From Mansonella perstans (Eukaryota; Nematoda; Chromadorea; Rhabditida; Onchocercidae), in the NCBI GenBank assembly GCA_037074765.1, contig JBAMDO010000010.1:1-64000 (forward strand): a DNA stretch of 64,000 nucleotides. The letters run 5' to 3'. Made by a program: the position numbers and the translations under genes. Below the pieces are notes generated by a model. It saw nothing but the letters and a program-made list of their open reading frames with translations, did not search any database and was not told the origin of the DNA. Numbering within the stretch: the first letter of the stretch is position 1; the number at the start of each line of letters is the position of its first letter. This document shows positions 1-17,796 of the stretch, one piece after another.

Positions 1-208
1 TAAAAAAAGAGTTTTGCTGAAATTCCTATCAATAGCTTGTTTCAATAAATTTCATTCGTGTAATTAGTTATATGAATAAAAGAAAAAAGGAGTGCGAAAA
101 CAAAATTGTGCAATATTCAGCACTTTTTCTTTGGTGCCTTTCGAGTAATTTTACAATGACAAAAGAGTTTGGTTTATTGCCTTAATAAATTATTGTAAAT
201 GAATTTAG

Positions 209-839
209 GTAATTTACCTTCTAATTTTCCATGTGGCGTCTTTTATGGTTTTGCAAATGTCAATCATGGTGAAGTATATGGAATGGTAACTAGCATCGGA
301 TGGAATCCGCACTTCAAAATGAACAGAAAACAATTGTATGTTGTGTGCAACGCATATATTTTCATTAATTTTGTTTTATGAACAACTGCATTTGTTATTG
401 CAATTTTGATTGATAAACGTTTCGAATGCGATTATTTGTGATGTTCTGTTGATTTGAAAGATGGTGCTAGTAATCATTATATGCCATTTTAGGAAGTTCA
501 TATACTTCATGATTTCGAGGAAGATTTTTATGGCGCTGAAGTCCGTGCTGTTTTGGTTGGATTTTTGCGCCCTATGGTTGCATTCAATTCTTTGGGTCTT
601 CTTTTTTTTTTGTTTTTCATTTTTTCTACCAAATTTTCTCATTGCAACATGTTATCAATTTTGTGCTACGTAAAAATAACATCACTTCTCATCAAAATGA
701 GCAATGTAAAAAGTATTAAATCTGAAAATTTTTAGATGAGCTAAAAATAGCTATAAAAAATGATGTGTCGAAGGCAGAGATTTTCCTATCAGCCCCTGAA
801 ACGATATTTTACAAAAAGTCGGATTTTTTTTTTCAATGA
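209..839 (+). pseudogene. RFK: Riboflavin kinase 3' exons, copy A, one-base frameshift
   Basis: RFK converts riboflavin to FMN using ATP. Three exons are visible: 209-335, 493-595 and 736-839 (stop TGA at 837-839). They encode the family's NLPxxxxxGVFYGFANV, SIGWNPHFKN, DFYGAEVRAVLVGFLRP and a C-terminal KSDFFF segment, which line up with human RFK from about residue 37 to near the end. The first exon, with the GxPTAN nucleotide-binding motif, is not in the window and should lie upstream. The first visible exon is 127 bases instead of the 128 in copy B: an A5 run at about 316-320 is A4 here, which breaks the frame before the DFYG exon. Neighbouring homopolymer indels in the same 340 bases raise the chance of sequence error, so this may be the real RFK gene rather than a pseudogene. 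Confidence 0.75.
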
Positions 840-2797
840 TTTGCTGGAGGTGAGTGATAAACTGCAAATTCATTCCAGAGGTCTGTGATATGTATTCTGT
901 GCTATAATGTTGTAGAATATAGATATTATTAATAAGTAATCTAATCTTAGATATTACATTTCTTGACGTTATTATATTTTTATAATTTATATTGAACAAT
1001 TGATTTGGCTTTTTTAGATGCTTGCAAGCGAAATTCTTTCAGCATACACTTTTCATTTGCTTGTTCATTGATTTTTTCATTGATTTAAAAACATGATTAT
1101 GAATAAGACAAAATAGCTAGTTGCATCATTAGAATGTAAATGGCAGTTCATTTATCATGTTTTTTTAACATAGTTTTTGTGTTTTTCTTTTCCTTTTTTA
1201 TTTTTCAATTCTTTAGTCTCTAAACATATGAGAAAAGTGACATCTTAATATGCTGCCAATATTTCTTCTTTTTGGTTGTTAAACTCTTCATTACTTTAAA
1301 AATTTTTGATCATTGTTCTCTGTCTTCTTTGCCTCTCTCCTCTCTCCCTCTCTCTCTCTCAATATATCCTGTAATTAATTTTTAAATTTGTACTTCAGTT
1401 ATGATATGGTAAAATGATCTGGTAATAATATAGCTTGCTTCGAGGTTTTCATATTCAATTCATTGATGTAAATTTTTCATATTACCAAAAAAAAAAAAAG
1501 AAAAAAGAAAGTCGACAGCAATGTGTTTATATTATCAAAATCGATCAATTAGATACTGTGCTCGTATTTCTTTTTCACCAAAAATTGATGCTAAGTGTGT
1601 TGTATTATTAATGAATGCTCAACTGGTTAAATGTTAAATGATTGGTATTGATATTAGGATAAATTTGTTGTTTTTATTCAAAAAAAAAAAAAAGGATATG
1701 CCAAGCAGACTTGTAAAAAGGAAAGAAATTTGGCAATCATTTACAACAAATTTATTTGCAACATTTACAACTTTTGATGATGTAAAAAAGCTCCTATTGC
1801 ATCTTGGTACTATAAGATTGATGAATTTGATTTAGAAATTGATGATAAACTCTATTATTACTGCAGTTCTTGTAGTTTACCATAGTTCATTTTGGTGGTT
1901 TGAATTTGAAATTTGAGAAACGAATGCTTAGTTAGAATCTTAAAAATTGGGAAAATAACGTGATCGAATTAAAGAGTATTTACTTACATACTTATTATAA
2001 AATTAAATTACAAATCATTACGGAACATTATATAAATTGTTCCACTATAAATTTCCTCGATTAACTGAAATTTATTGAATTAGGTAAAATTACCTTTAAC
2101 TCTCATTTTGCTAATGCTTTATGTAATTCATTTCCTTTAAATTATCGGAATTGAGTAATTATAAATGTGATTTGATCACTCATTGAAACGGAATACTTTT
2201 TTGGTATCAAATATGCATTGCAAAACGAACGTAGCAGCTGATATAATTAGTGCGCAAGCCTATCATTTCTCTTTAATTTTTTTTTTTATCTTATCCTACT
2301 TGAAATTTATCTCTCTCTTTAATTTATCACTTCAAACTTACGATTTCCTATTGTTTCTGTAGTGAAGTAAAGTTTCCTTCTAACTGGGAAATTTTATGCT
2401 ATTTAGTAAATGACTTTTTTTTTTTTTTTTTGGTAAAGGATTTTAGGTTAGAGTATTTGAATTTAGTCCTCAGATTTGTTAACTCTATTAAAAGCATTCA
2501 AATCAACCATCAAGTCTGTCTAACTGACTGGCAATAAAGCTTCAAAAGGGATTTAACGATTGTGTAATTTAGGCCGTGATAATTGGAATTGCATTGGTTT
2601 CACTATTTGAAGATTCACAAGGACAGGTGAATGATGGTTGGGAGAATGTTTTGGTTGATTTTTTATCTTAGTCTCGTTTGGTATTTCAATAATGGAATGA
2701 AAGCATGCTGCTAATTATGTGATCTGATTATTTTGATTGATCTGTTATGTTGAGATCTGTTATTTTGAATGATCTGTTATGTGTTGTGACCCAAGAT
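840..2797. other. Intergenic between RFK and NAMPT, copy A
   Basis: About 2 kb of AT-rich sequence with homopolymer A/T runs (near 1488 and 1680), a short CT-rich tract at 1335-1360, and repeated GATCTGTTAT words at 2720-2780 just before NAMPT. A 65-codon open frame at 1638-1835 looks like chance: it is lysine-rich and spans an A-run. I see no convincing gene. The same stretch recurs at 12102-14058 in copy B. Confidence 0.6.
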
Positions 2798-6556
<3,759 letters not shown>

Positions 6557-8287
6557 CCATAGGTGTGGTGTTCAGGTCTGTTCATTGAAGTCTATGAAAT
6601 GAGTATGCTTTTGAAATTAGCTTATTTTAGTGCTAAATGAACAGAATCATTATTTCATCGTCATGGAAATTGTTCATGAGAATGTATTAATTTTTATTTA
6701 AACTTTTGTGTTAGCATTTCGCATCTTTTTCCAAATTTTCGCCAGTCCATGTATTTTCAGCATATTTTGAAATTCGTTTTCTAAAGTCACTATAATATTC
6801 TTATCTTCGTTCTTGGTACTTGTTTCAATCGAAATAGTATCGTTTTTTCCGGGCACAACTGTTCGTTCGCTTTGTGAATCCGAATGATTTTTGATACATT
6901 GGAACTATTAGATACGAAAAATTTATCCTTAAAAAATCGATATGTGAAAAAGGGATGCTATTTTTTTCACCCTTTTTCGACTCTTTATAATATGTTAATT
7001 TACGATCTCTGTGTCTTCGTTCACTACATTGACGGATGTTGTGCGTTGCGTTGTTTTCATATTATTGCTATTTCTTTTACCTCATATATTATTATATTCA
7101 ATTGAATTAATCCTTTATAAATTTAAAAGATTACGAAATCATTTTTGGATAACAAAAAATAATATAATGTTTAAATCGTTTAGATAGCGAAAGCAATTTG
7201 TTTCGAAGTCGTCATGATTTTTTTCTCTCATTTAGCTGAAAATATGTGAGTTCCAAAAGTTTTGTTTTATTGATTTTATTTTTTCATACATGCCTAAAAT
7301 TCAAATTTGGAAATGTTGCTTCGAATTGTTTAAAAATTTGCAAAGTTTGGCAACGTAATTCTCACATAATGCTTTTTATCTAATGATTATTTTATTTACC
7401 ACGTGGTAAATTTTTATTTACCGTGTGGATCTGTATGCTTGTTATATGAAAAATTGAATACGCCGTACAGATTGTATGAAATAATTTATCGTTTGTATTG
7501 TGATGTGTATTGTCATCGTATTCATCAAAAGCTACCGTCCATTTAGAGTATGCATATGTTTCAGTTTTTCAACTTCTTGCAGTTAAACGGAACGATTTAA
7601 TGGTTATAACTTTCACTAATTCTAGATGACTGATCTATAGCTGTTCGTATGTCTCGCAGAATTTGTTTCGATCATTAGGAGATTTGGCCAAATGATCTGA
7701 ATGATCCATTAATCCTAATAAGTACTGTAAACGTGATGACGTGCCAGGTGATTGGCAATTCTACTTGACTGCAACATCAAAATGCTGTTCTAAATGATTT
7801 AACTGTTATAGTAGGATGTGAAATCAAGTTGTTAAGTGATCACATAGTTTTGGCAGCAATATATTGTAAGAATCTTACATGAAATCTATTAAATTCTTTC
7901 AGTTGCGCATTTGTTATAATTATTAGTGTTGGTTATATAATGTTATTGACCATTGCTATGGTATGTAGTGGTAAAATTACTATTATTCGTCCAAAGAGTA
8001 CATCGAGATATTCCATGTTCTTTTGCAGGAAGAAAATATGACAAAATGTTCGTCATGTGAGGGTTTTTAAGAAAGAAAAATTTAGTTACTAAAAAAACTG
8101 AAAAAATTGGTTGCTTAGATGGCATGAAGAATGGAGTGGTTTATTATGTTTTATCGGAGAGTTTTTTTTTGGCAATAACATTTCGTATCATTTTGTTTCT
8201 AAGAATTTTTTTTTAATATGATATACGATATTACTTGAGATTCTTGATGTTAAGAATGTGTTTAAAGAGTGACATTCCAATTCAGGC
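6557..8287. other. Intergenic between NAMPT and MTRFR, copy A
   Basis: About 1.7 kb of AT-rich sequence with T-runs. It includes a short inverted match around 7398-7426 (TTTACCACGTGGTAAA, then TTTACCGTGTGG). I see no gene. The copy B equivalent keeps only the part up to 7663, where the deletion begins. Confidence 0.6.
8276..8285 (+). promoter_or_regulatory. Candidate spliced-leader acceptor of MTRFR
   Basis: TTCCAATTCAG ends at 8285, two bases before the ATG at 8288. An acceptor this close to a start with no upstream exon is typical of nematode trans-splicing. Confidence 0.5.
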
Positions 8288-9306
8288 ATGTTTCTCCGAT
8301 GTTCAGTTAGGTTGCGCACAAATCCAGTGCGGTTCAGTTCTGCGAAACAAAAATTAAAGAATTATATTTTTCCTGTAATTCGGTCGGAAGATTGTGTCCA
8401 GGCAAGTATGCTCCGCCGTTATTTGTACCTATTGTCCGTGTGATATTTGCGTAATTATACAAATATATGGTATCCGCAAAGGTTTCAGGGTGCACGTAAA
8501 ATATCAGTTCTCTGGAATTCTTCATCTAGAAAACTTCCTGAAAAGTTGAATGAAGATGTGTCCTTATGATGATGTTTTCCAGAAAACCATTTGTGGATGG
8601 GGTCCTGGTGGACAAAACGTGAACATGACAAGAAATGCAGTAACAATCAAACATATACCTACGGGTATCGTTGTTCGAGTTCATCAGTCAAGGCTTCTGC
8701 AGGAGAACATTGAAATTGCTCAGGAAAGGTAAAGATCGGAATGTAGGTCCATGAACTGAAAGTGTTCGTTTAGCAAGGACACAGTTTTCATGAAGAATAG
8801 AATAGGAATTCCTCTTCTATCCGTTCTAGATTTTCAAGGATATGATTTCAACGATTTTGAAAACAAAAAAGAAAAATGGAGGGACGTACTTTGAATGAAC
8901 GCATGCTATGATGCACAAAAAAATGTTTTTTCCAGGTAGCCGGACAGTTTTAATAGACTCAGAAATTCCGTTTTTTTCCAAGTTTGAATATCTTTATTAT
9001 GGAAGCCGAGTTATCCATGGTCATAGTGTTTTTTTGTCCAAACGTTTCAAGAATACGTCACAGCTCTCTGAAGTTCTTTAACTCCCTTGTTAACTTCCAA
9101 TTTGAATTAAGTGCTACAGGTTAAAACACGCGGTAGATCGGCATATGAACGGAGAAAATTCATATGATGCTCAGTTGGAACGGATGGAGCGTGAACGAAG
9201 TGCAAAGAATAAGAGGAAGCGGGCAGCTATGCGCGAACTGAAAAAAATGTGTGCTCAGGAGCGGTCTAATTCTGAAGGCGAAGAAACTGATGTGAATCCT
9301 GTATGA
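8288..9306 (+). CDS. MTRFR: Mitochondrial GGQ-domain ribosome-rescue factor (C12orf65/MTRFR-like), 148 aa
   Basis: The product belongs to the small class-I release-factor-like proteins that rescue stalled mitochondrial ribosomes: a GGQ domain without codon-recognition domains, followed by a basic tail. Exons: 8288-8401, 8583-8728, 9120-9306. The join of exons 1 and 2 gives EDCVQ|KTICGWGPGGQ, with the same spacing as human LNEDDLEEQFVKGHGPGGQ. The GGQ is at residues 47-49 and is followed by NxTRNAVTIKHIPTGIVVR. The C-terminal third is strongly basic (AKNKRKRAAMRELKK). The N terminus (MFLRCSVRLRTNPVRFSS) is Arg/Ser-rich and lacks acids, as expected for a mitochondrial presequence. Length is 148 aa against 166 in human. 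Intron 1 needs a GC donor (CAG|gcaagt). The gene exists only in copy A; copy B has lost it. Confidence 0.85.
8402..8582 (+). other. GC-AG intron in MTRFR
   Basis: The donor reads CAG|GCAAGT and the acceptor TGTTTTCCAG. No GT donor nearby preserves the frame, and the GC donor restores the exact family spacing before the GGQ loop. Confidence 0.7.
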
Positions 9307-10461
9307 GTTTGTTCTACTTTTTGTCTTTCAGATCAATTTTTTGAAATGGCACATCTCTGTATGATGAGATGCGGACTGTCTTAAGGAACGTGAGCTAGAA
9401 AACTTGAGTGATTTTAATGCATTATTTTTTCTTTGGTTGCTGTCATTATTATTTTAGCAAGAAATTTATGATTTAATTCATTTGGCTAGTCGAAGGATTT
9501 ACTTGCTGCTAGCTAATTATGTTACAGTCTAAGTTTCAATTTTTTATCTTACTGTAATCACTCATAGTAATAGTGGCAAGTTTCGTTTCACTATTTCATC
9601 CTTGATGATTATAGGTATATTTTACCGTTTTAGTTCCTCATAAGATAAAAGCATCGCATTCTGTTCCAACCACTTTGCTGTATTACATTTTGTAGTTTTC
9701 TAACGAGACGGATAATGAGTACTATCATAGTCTGTGATCGTTATTTGCAATCCAAATAATGGCATTTTTCGTGATTCCCTTCATGCTTCTGGAATGTTTT
9801 GCTAATGATTCCGGTAATTTTATACTTCTCATGTATGGTTTATTATATCAATTATTTGCAGATGAACAGTGATCGATTTACCTGAAGTCGTTGATCCTGA
9901 ACGTCAGCAAGCTCATATCTTCCATATGAAATGTTGTTGATCCTTTACAAGCATCATACGCTAAGCCGTCACAAACATGAATGATCGAACTAACAGATTG
10001 GAAGTGTATTGTACCACTCCCTGTTTCAAAAATTGTGAAGTTTACTTCATGTAATGGCCGTAATGGTTGCTTAAAATGATTACCTTTGGGACATCTGGAA
10101 AAGTAGAATATAAATTGACGACGGTCGCTTATTCTTGATCTGAACTAATTTTTTCAGTTGCACTGATTGTTGCGCAACCCTCAGTATATATCGGTTGCAA
10201 TGTCCTGAATAAAGTTTCTGGAAGAACATTTGATTCATAGCTTGAGTTACACTTGTATTTTAAGGCGAAACTATAGGCAGGCAAGAGGAGAACACTTGCT
10301 AAGCATATATATAAGTTGTGAATATCTGGAAAACAAATCTAAAAATTGTTGTATTTTAAAAGAGAAAAATAGTAAAAAATTTATTTTTTGAGCACTTAAC
10401 ACACACTGTTATCTTTTGAAATAACAGGAAAAAGTTTTGGAGCAAATATTTTGATGCTTCA

Positions 10462-10494
10462 ATAAAATCTCCTATTGTAAATAGGAGATTTTAT
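10462..10494. repeat. Perfect inverted repeat, 15-bp arms with a 3-base loop
   Basis: ATAAAATCTCCTATT, loop GTA, then its exact reverse complement. It recurs unchanged in copy B at 19427-19459. It could form a hairpin in RNA or be the end of a small inverted-repeat element; no matching second terminus was found nearby. Confidence 0.85.
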
Positions 10495-10530
10495 AAAAAG
10501 TAAATCTTCGTTATACGTGGACTGGGTTGA

Positions 10531-10740
10531 AGAACATTTGGTAAATTGAATAGAACAGCATCAGTGGAAGCAGATACTGTACAAAAACGTCTCCTGGGTA
10601 AAGATGTTCGATACGAAATTTCATAATGTGAATTTTCTAAACTTGACCACCAAATCAATGCTGAAAAATTTCTGCAAACATTAAGGGAATTCCCATGTAC
10701 GTATAATATTACGAAAACAATTTCAAATAGCTTCAATTCC
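10531..10740 (+). pseudogene. Possible degraded coding remnant (unidentified)
   Basis: One plus-strand frame reads from about 10534 with protein-like composition (for example TASVEADTVQKRLLGKDVRY) up to a stop at 10617-10619. It continues in the same frame for about 40 more codons (for example SKLDHQINAEKFLQTLREF) to a second stop. A further stretch in another frame (SSSYITRVGEECLVELCGS) follows. The pattern of a protein-like text broken by stops suggests a decayed exon. I do not recognise the family. The same sequence, with the same breaks, is in copy B (about 19496-19705). Confidence 0.3.
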
Positions 10741-11468
10741 CGAACTCATTGAATCAGTTGCCTCTTCAAGTTACATAACAAGAGTTGGAGAAGAATGTTT
10801 GGTAGAACTATGTGGGAGTGCTATTTATATTTATCATCAAATAATTATATTTATATTTATCATCAAATAATGGCCCTTTTTGCAGCAATTATTCTCAACG
10901 AGAGACTACAGAAATTACATTTAAATGCATATATCATAAACCTTTAGGCTTATTTCTGTTTATTTACACTTCTGAAGTTACCTTATCAAATGCACTTTCA
11001 AAAAAAAAAATTTTCCAACAAAAAAGTTTTTAGAAAAAGCCTTTATGCGGATGATTGTTTGCAGTACTTCGTTTTTTTTTTTCAATCAGCATGCTAATAT
11101 TTATTATTATTATTTATTTTGGATTCTTGACTTATTTTAGATGAAACTAATTCTAAAATGTTGGCACTAAAATTATAATTTATATATTAATGGAAATGAA
11201 TTTGTGAAAACAATGTAAAATTTTCCTAGTTTTATTCACACGCTTTCTTAGATTAATTTAAAAAAAGAGTTTTGCTGAAATTCCTATCAATAGCTTGTTT
11301 CAATAAATTTCATTCGTGTAATTAGTTATATGAATAAAAGAAAAGAAGGAGTGCGAAAACAAAAATTGTGCAATATTCAGCACTTTTTCTTTGGTGCCTT
11401 TCGAGTAATTTTACAATGACAAAAGAGTTGGTTTATTGCCTTAATAAATTATTGTAAAATGAATTTAG

Positions 11469-12101
11469 GTAATTTACCTTCTAATTTTCCATGTGGCGTC
11501 TTTTATGGTTTTGCAAATGTCAATCATGGTGAAGTATATGGAATGGTAACTAGCATCGGATGGAATCCGCACTTCAAAAATGAACAGAAAACAATTGTAT
11601 GTTGTGTGCAACGCATATATTTTCATTAATTTTCGTTTTATGAACAACTGCATTTGTTATTGCAATTTTGATTGATAAACGTTTCGAATGCGATTATTTG
11701 TGATGTTCTGTTGATTTGAAAGATGGTGCTAGTAATCATTATATGCCATTTTAGGAAGTTCATATACTTCATGATTTCGAGGAAGATTTTTATGGCGCTG
11801 AAGTCCGTGCTGTTTTGGTTGGATTTTTGCGCCCTATGGTTGCATTCAATTCTTTGGGTCTTCTTTTTTTTTTGTTTTTCATTTTTTCTACCAAATTTTC
11901 TCATTGCAACATGTTATCAATTTTGTGCTACGTAAAAATAACATCACTTCTCATCAAAATGAGCAATGTAAAAAGTATTAAATCTGAAAATTTTTAGATG
12001 AGCTAAAAATAGCTATAAAAAATGATGTGTCGAAGGCAGAGATTTTCCTATCAGCCCCTGAAACGATATTTTACAAAAAGTCGGATTTTTTTTTTCAATG
12101 A
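11469..12101 (+). CDS. RFK: Riboflavin kinase 3' exons, copy B, in frame but lacking the N-terminal exon
   Basis: Exons 11469-11596, 11755-11857 and 11998-12101 encode the C-terminal three quarters of riboflavin kinase and join in phase (128, 103 and 104 bases). The conserved GWNPHFKN and GFLRP segments and the DFFF tail are intact. I found no exon for the first ~35 residues, including the ATP-binding PTAN motif, between the preceding gene and this acceptor. An in-frame ATG at 11459 lies upstream but would give a protein lacking that motif. The copy is therefore probably a truncated paralogue created by the duplication, unless an exon upstream of the array is spliced across copy A. Confidence 0.75.
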
Positions 12102-14058
12102 TTTGCTGGAGGTGAGTGATAAACTGCAAATTCATTCCAGAGGTCTGTGATATGTATTCTGTGCTATAATGTTGTAGAATATAGATATTATTAATAAGAT
12201 AATCTAATCTTAGATATTACATTTCTTGACGTTATTATATTTTTATAATTTATATTGAACAATTGATTTGGCTTTTTTTAGATGCTTGCAAGCGAAATTC
12301 TTTCAGCATACATTTTCATTTGCTTGTTCATTGATTTTTTCATTGATTTAAAAACATGATTATGAATAAGACAAAATAGCTAGTTGCATCATTAGAATGT
12401 AAATGGCAGTTCATTTATCATGTTTTTTTAACATAGTTTTTGTGTTTTTCTTTTCCTTTTTTATTTTTCAATTCTTTAGTCTCTAAACATATGAGAAAAG
12501 TGACATCTTAATATGCTGCCAATATTTCTTCTTTTTGGTTGTTAAACTCTTCATTACTTTAAAAATTTTTGATCATTGTTCTCTGTCTTCTTTGCCTCTC
12601 TCCTCTCTCCCTCTCTCTCTCTCAATATATCCTGTAATTAATTTTTAAATTTGTACTTCAGTTATGATATGGTAAAATGATCTGGTAATAATATAGCTTG
12701 CTTCGAGGTTTTCATATTCAATTCATTGATGTAAATTTTTCATATTACCAAAAAAAAAAAAAGAAAAAAGAAAGTCGACAGCAATGTGTTTATATTATCA
12801 AAATCGATCAATTAGATACTGTGCTCGTATTTCTTTTTCACCAAAAATTGATGCTAAGTGTGTTGTATTATTAATGAATGCTCAACTGGTTAAATGTTAA
12901 ATGATTGGTATTGATATTAGGATAAATTTGTTGTTTTTATTCAAAAAAAAAAAAAGGATATGCCAAGCAGACTTGTAAAAAGGAAAGAAATTTGGCAATC
13001 ATTTACAACAAATTTATTTGCAACATTTACAACTTTTGATGATGTAAAAAAGCTCCTATTGTATCTTGGTACTATAAGATTGATGAATTTGATTTAGAAA
13101 TTGATGATAAACTCTATTATTACTGCAGTTCTTGTAGTTTACCATAGTTCATTTTGGTGGTTTGAATTTGAAATTTGAGAAACGAATGCTTAGTTAGAAT
13201 CTTAAAAATTGGGAAAATAACGTGATCGAATTAAAGAGTATTTACTTACATACTTATTATAAAATTAAATTACAAATCATTACGGAACATTATATAAATT
13301 GTTCCACTATAAATTTCCTCGATTAACTGAAATTTATTGAATTAGGTAAAATTACCTTTAACTCTCATTTTGCTAATGCTTTATGTAATTCATTTCCTTT
13401 AAATTATCGGAATTGAGTAATTATAAATGTGATTTGATCACTCATTGAAACGGAATACTTTTTTGGTATCAAATATGCATTGCAAAACGAACGTAGCAGC
13501 TGATATAATTAGTGCGCAAGCCTATCATTTCTCTTTAATTTTTTTTTTTATCTTATCCTACTTGAAATTTATCTCTCTCTTTAATTTATCACTTCAAACT
13601 TACGATTTCCTATTGTTTCTGTAGTGAAGTAAAGTTTCCTTCTAACTGGGAAATTTTATGCTATTTAGTAAATGATTTTTTTTTTTTTTTTTAGTAAAGG
13701 ATTTTAGGTCAGAGTATTTGAATTTAGTCCTCAGATTTGTTAACTCTATTAAAAGCATTCAAATCAACCATCAAGTCTGTCTAACTGACTGGCAATAAAG
13801 CTTCAAAAGGGATTTAACGATTGTGTAATTTAGGCCGTGATAATTGGAATTGCATTGGTTTCACTATTTGAAGATTCACAAGGACAGGTGAATGATGGTT
13901 GGGAGAATGTTTTGGTTGATTTTTTATCTTAGTCTCGTTTGGTATTTCAATAATGGAATGAAAGCATGCTGCTAATTATGTGATCTGATTATTTTGATTG
14001 ATCTGTTATGTTGAGATCTGTTATTTTGAATGATCTGTTATGTGTTGTGACCCAAGAT
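12102..14058. other. Intergenic between RFK and NAMPT, copy B
   Basis: This is a near-identical copy of 840-2797, with only scattered single-base changes and homopolymer length differences. I see no gene. Confidence 0.6.

Positions 14059-17796
<3,738 letters not shown>

Larger units (their letters stand above)
9307..11468. other. Intergenic tail of copy A
   Basis: About 2.2 kb between MTRFR and the copy B RFK exon. It holds an AATAAA at 10208-10213 that could end the MTRFR transcript, a perfect 15-bp inverted repeat (10462-10494), a possible degraded coding remnant (10531-10740), a 27-bp duplication at 10822-10871 and several homopolymer runs. Most of it recurs at 18894-20224. Confidence 0.6.

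Noticed and set aside
1638..1835. 65-codon open frame upstream of NAMPT
   Set aside because: It crosses an A-run, is lysine-rich, has no splice context and no recognisable similarity.
2747..2797. In-frame upstream ATG that would add 17 residues to NAMPT
   Set aside because: The added segment comes from a GATCTGTTAT repeat. Family length and a TTTCAG acceptor favour later starts.
8534..8560. LPEKLNED text inside MTRFR intron 1, resembling the human LNEDD motif
   Set aside because: It is out of frame with the GGQ exon. The upstream exon already supplies an equivalent segment at the right spacing.
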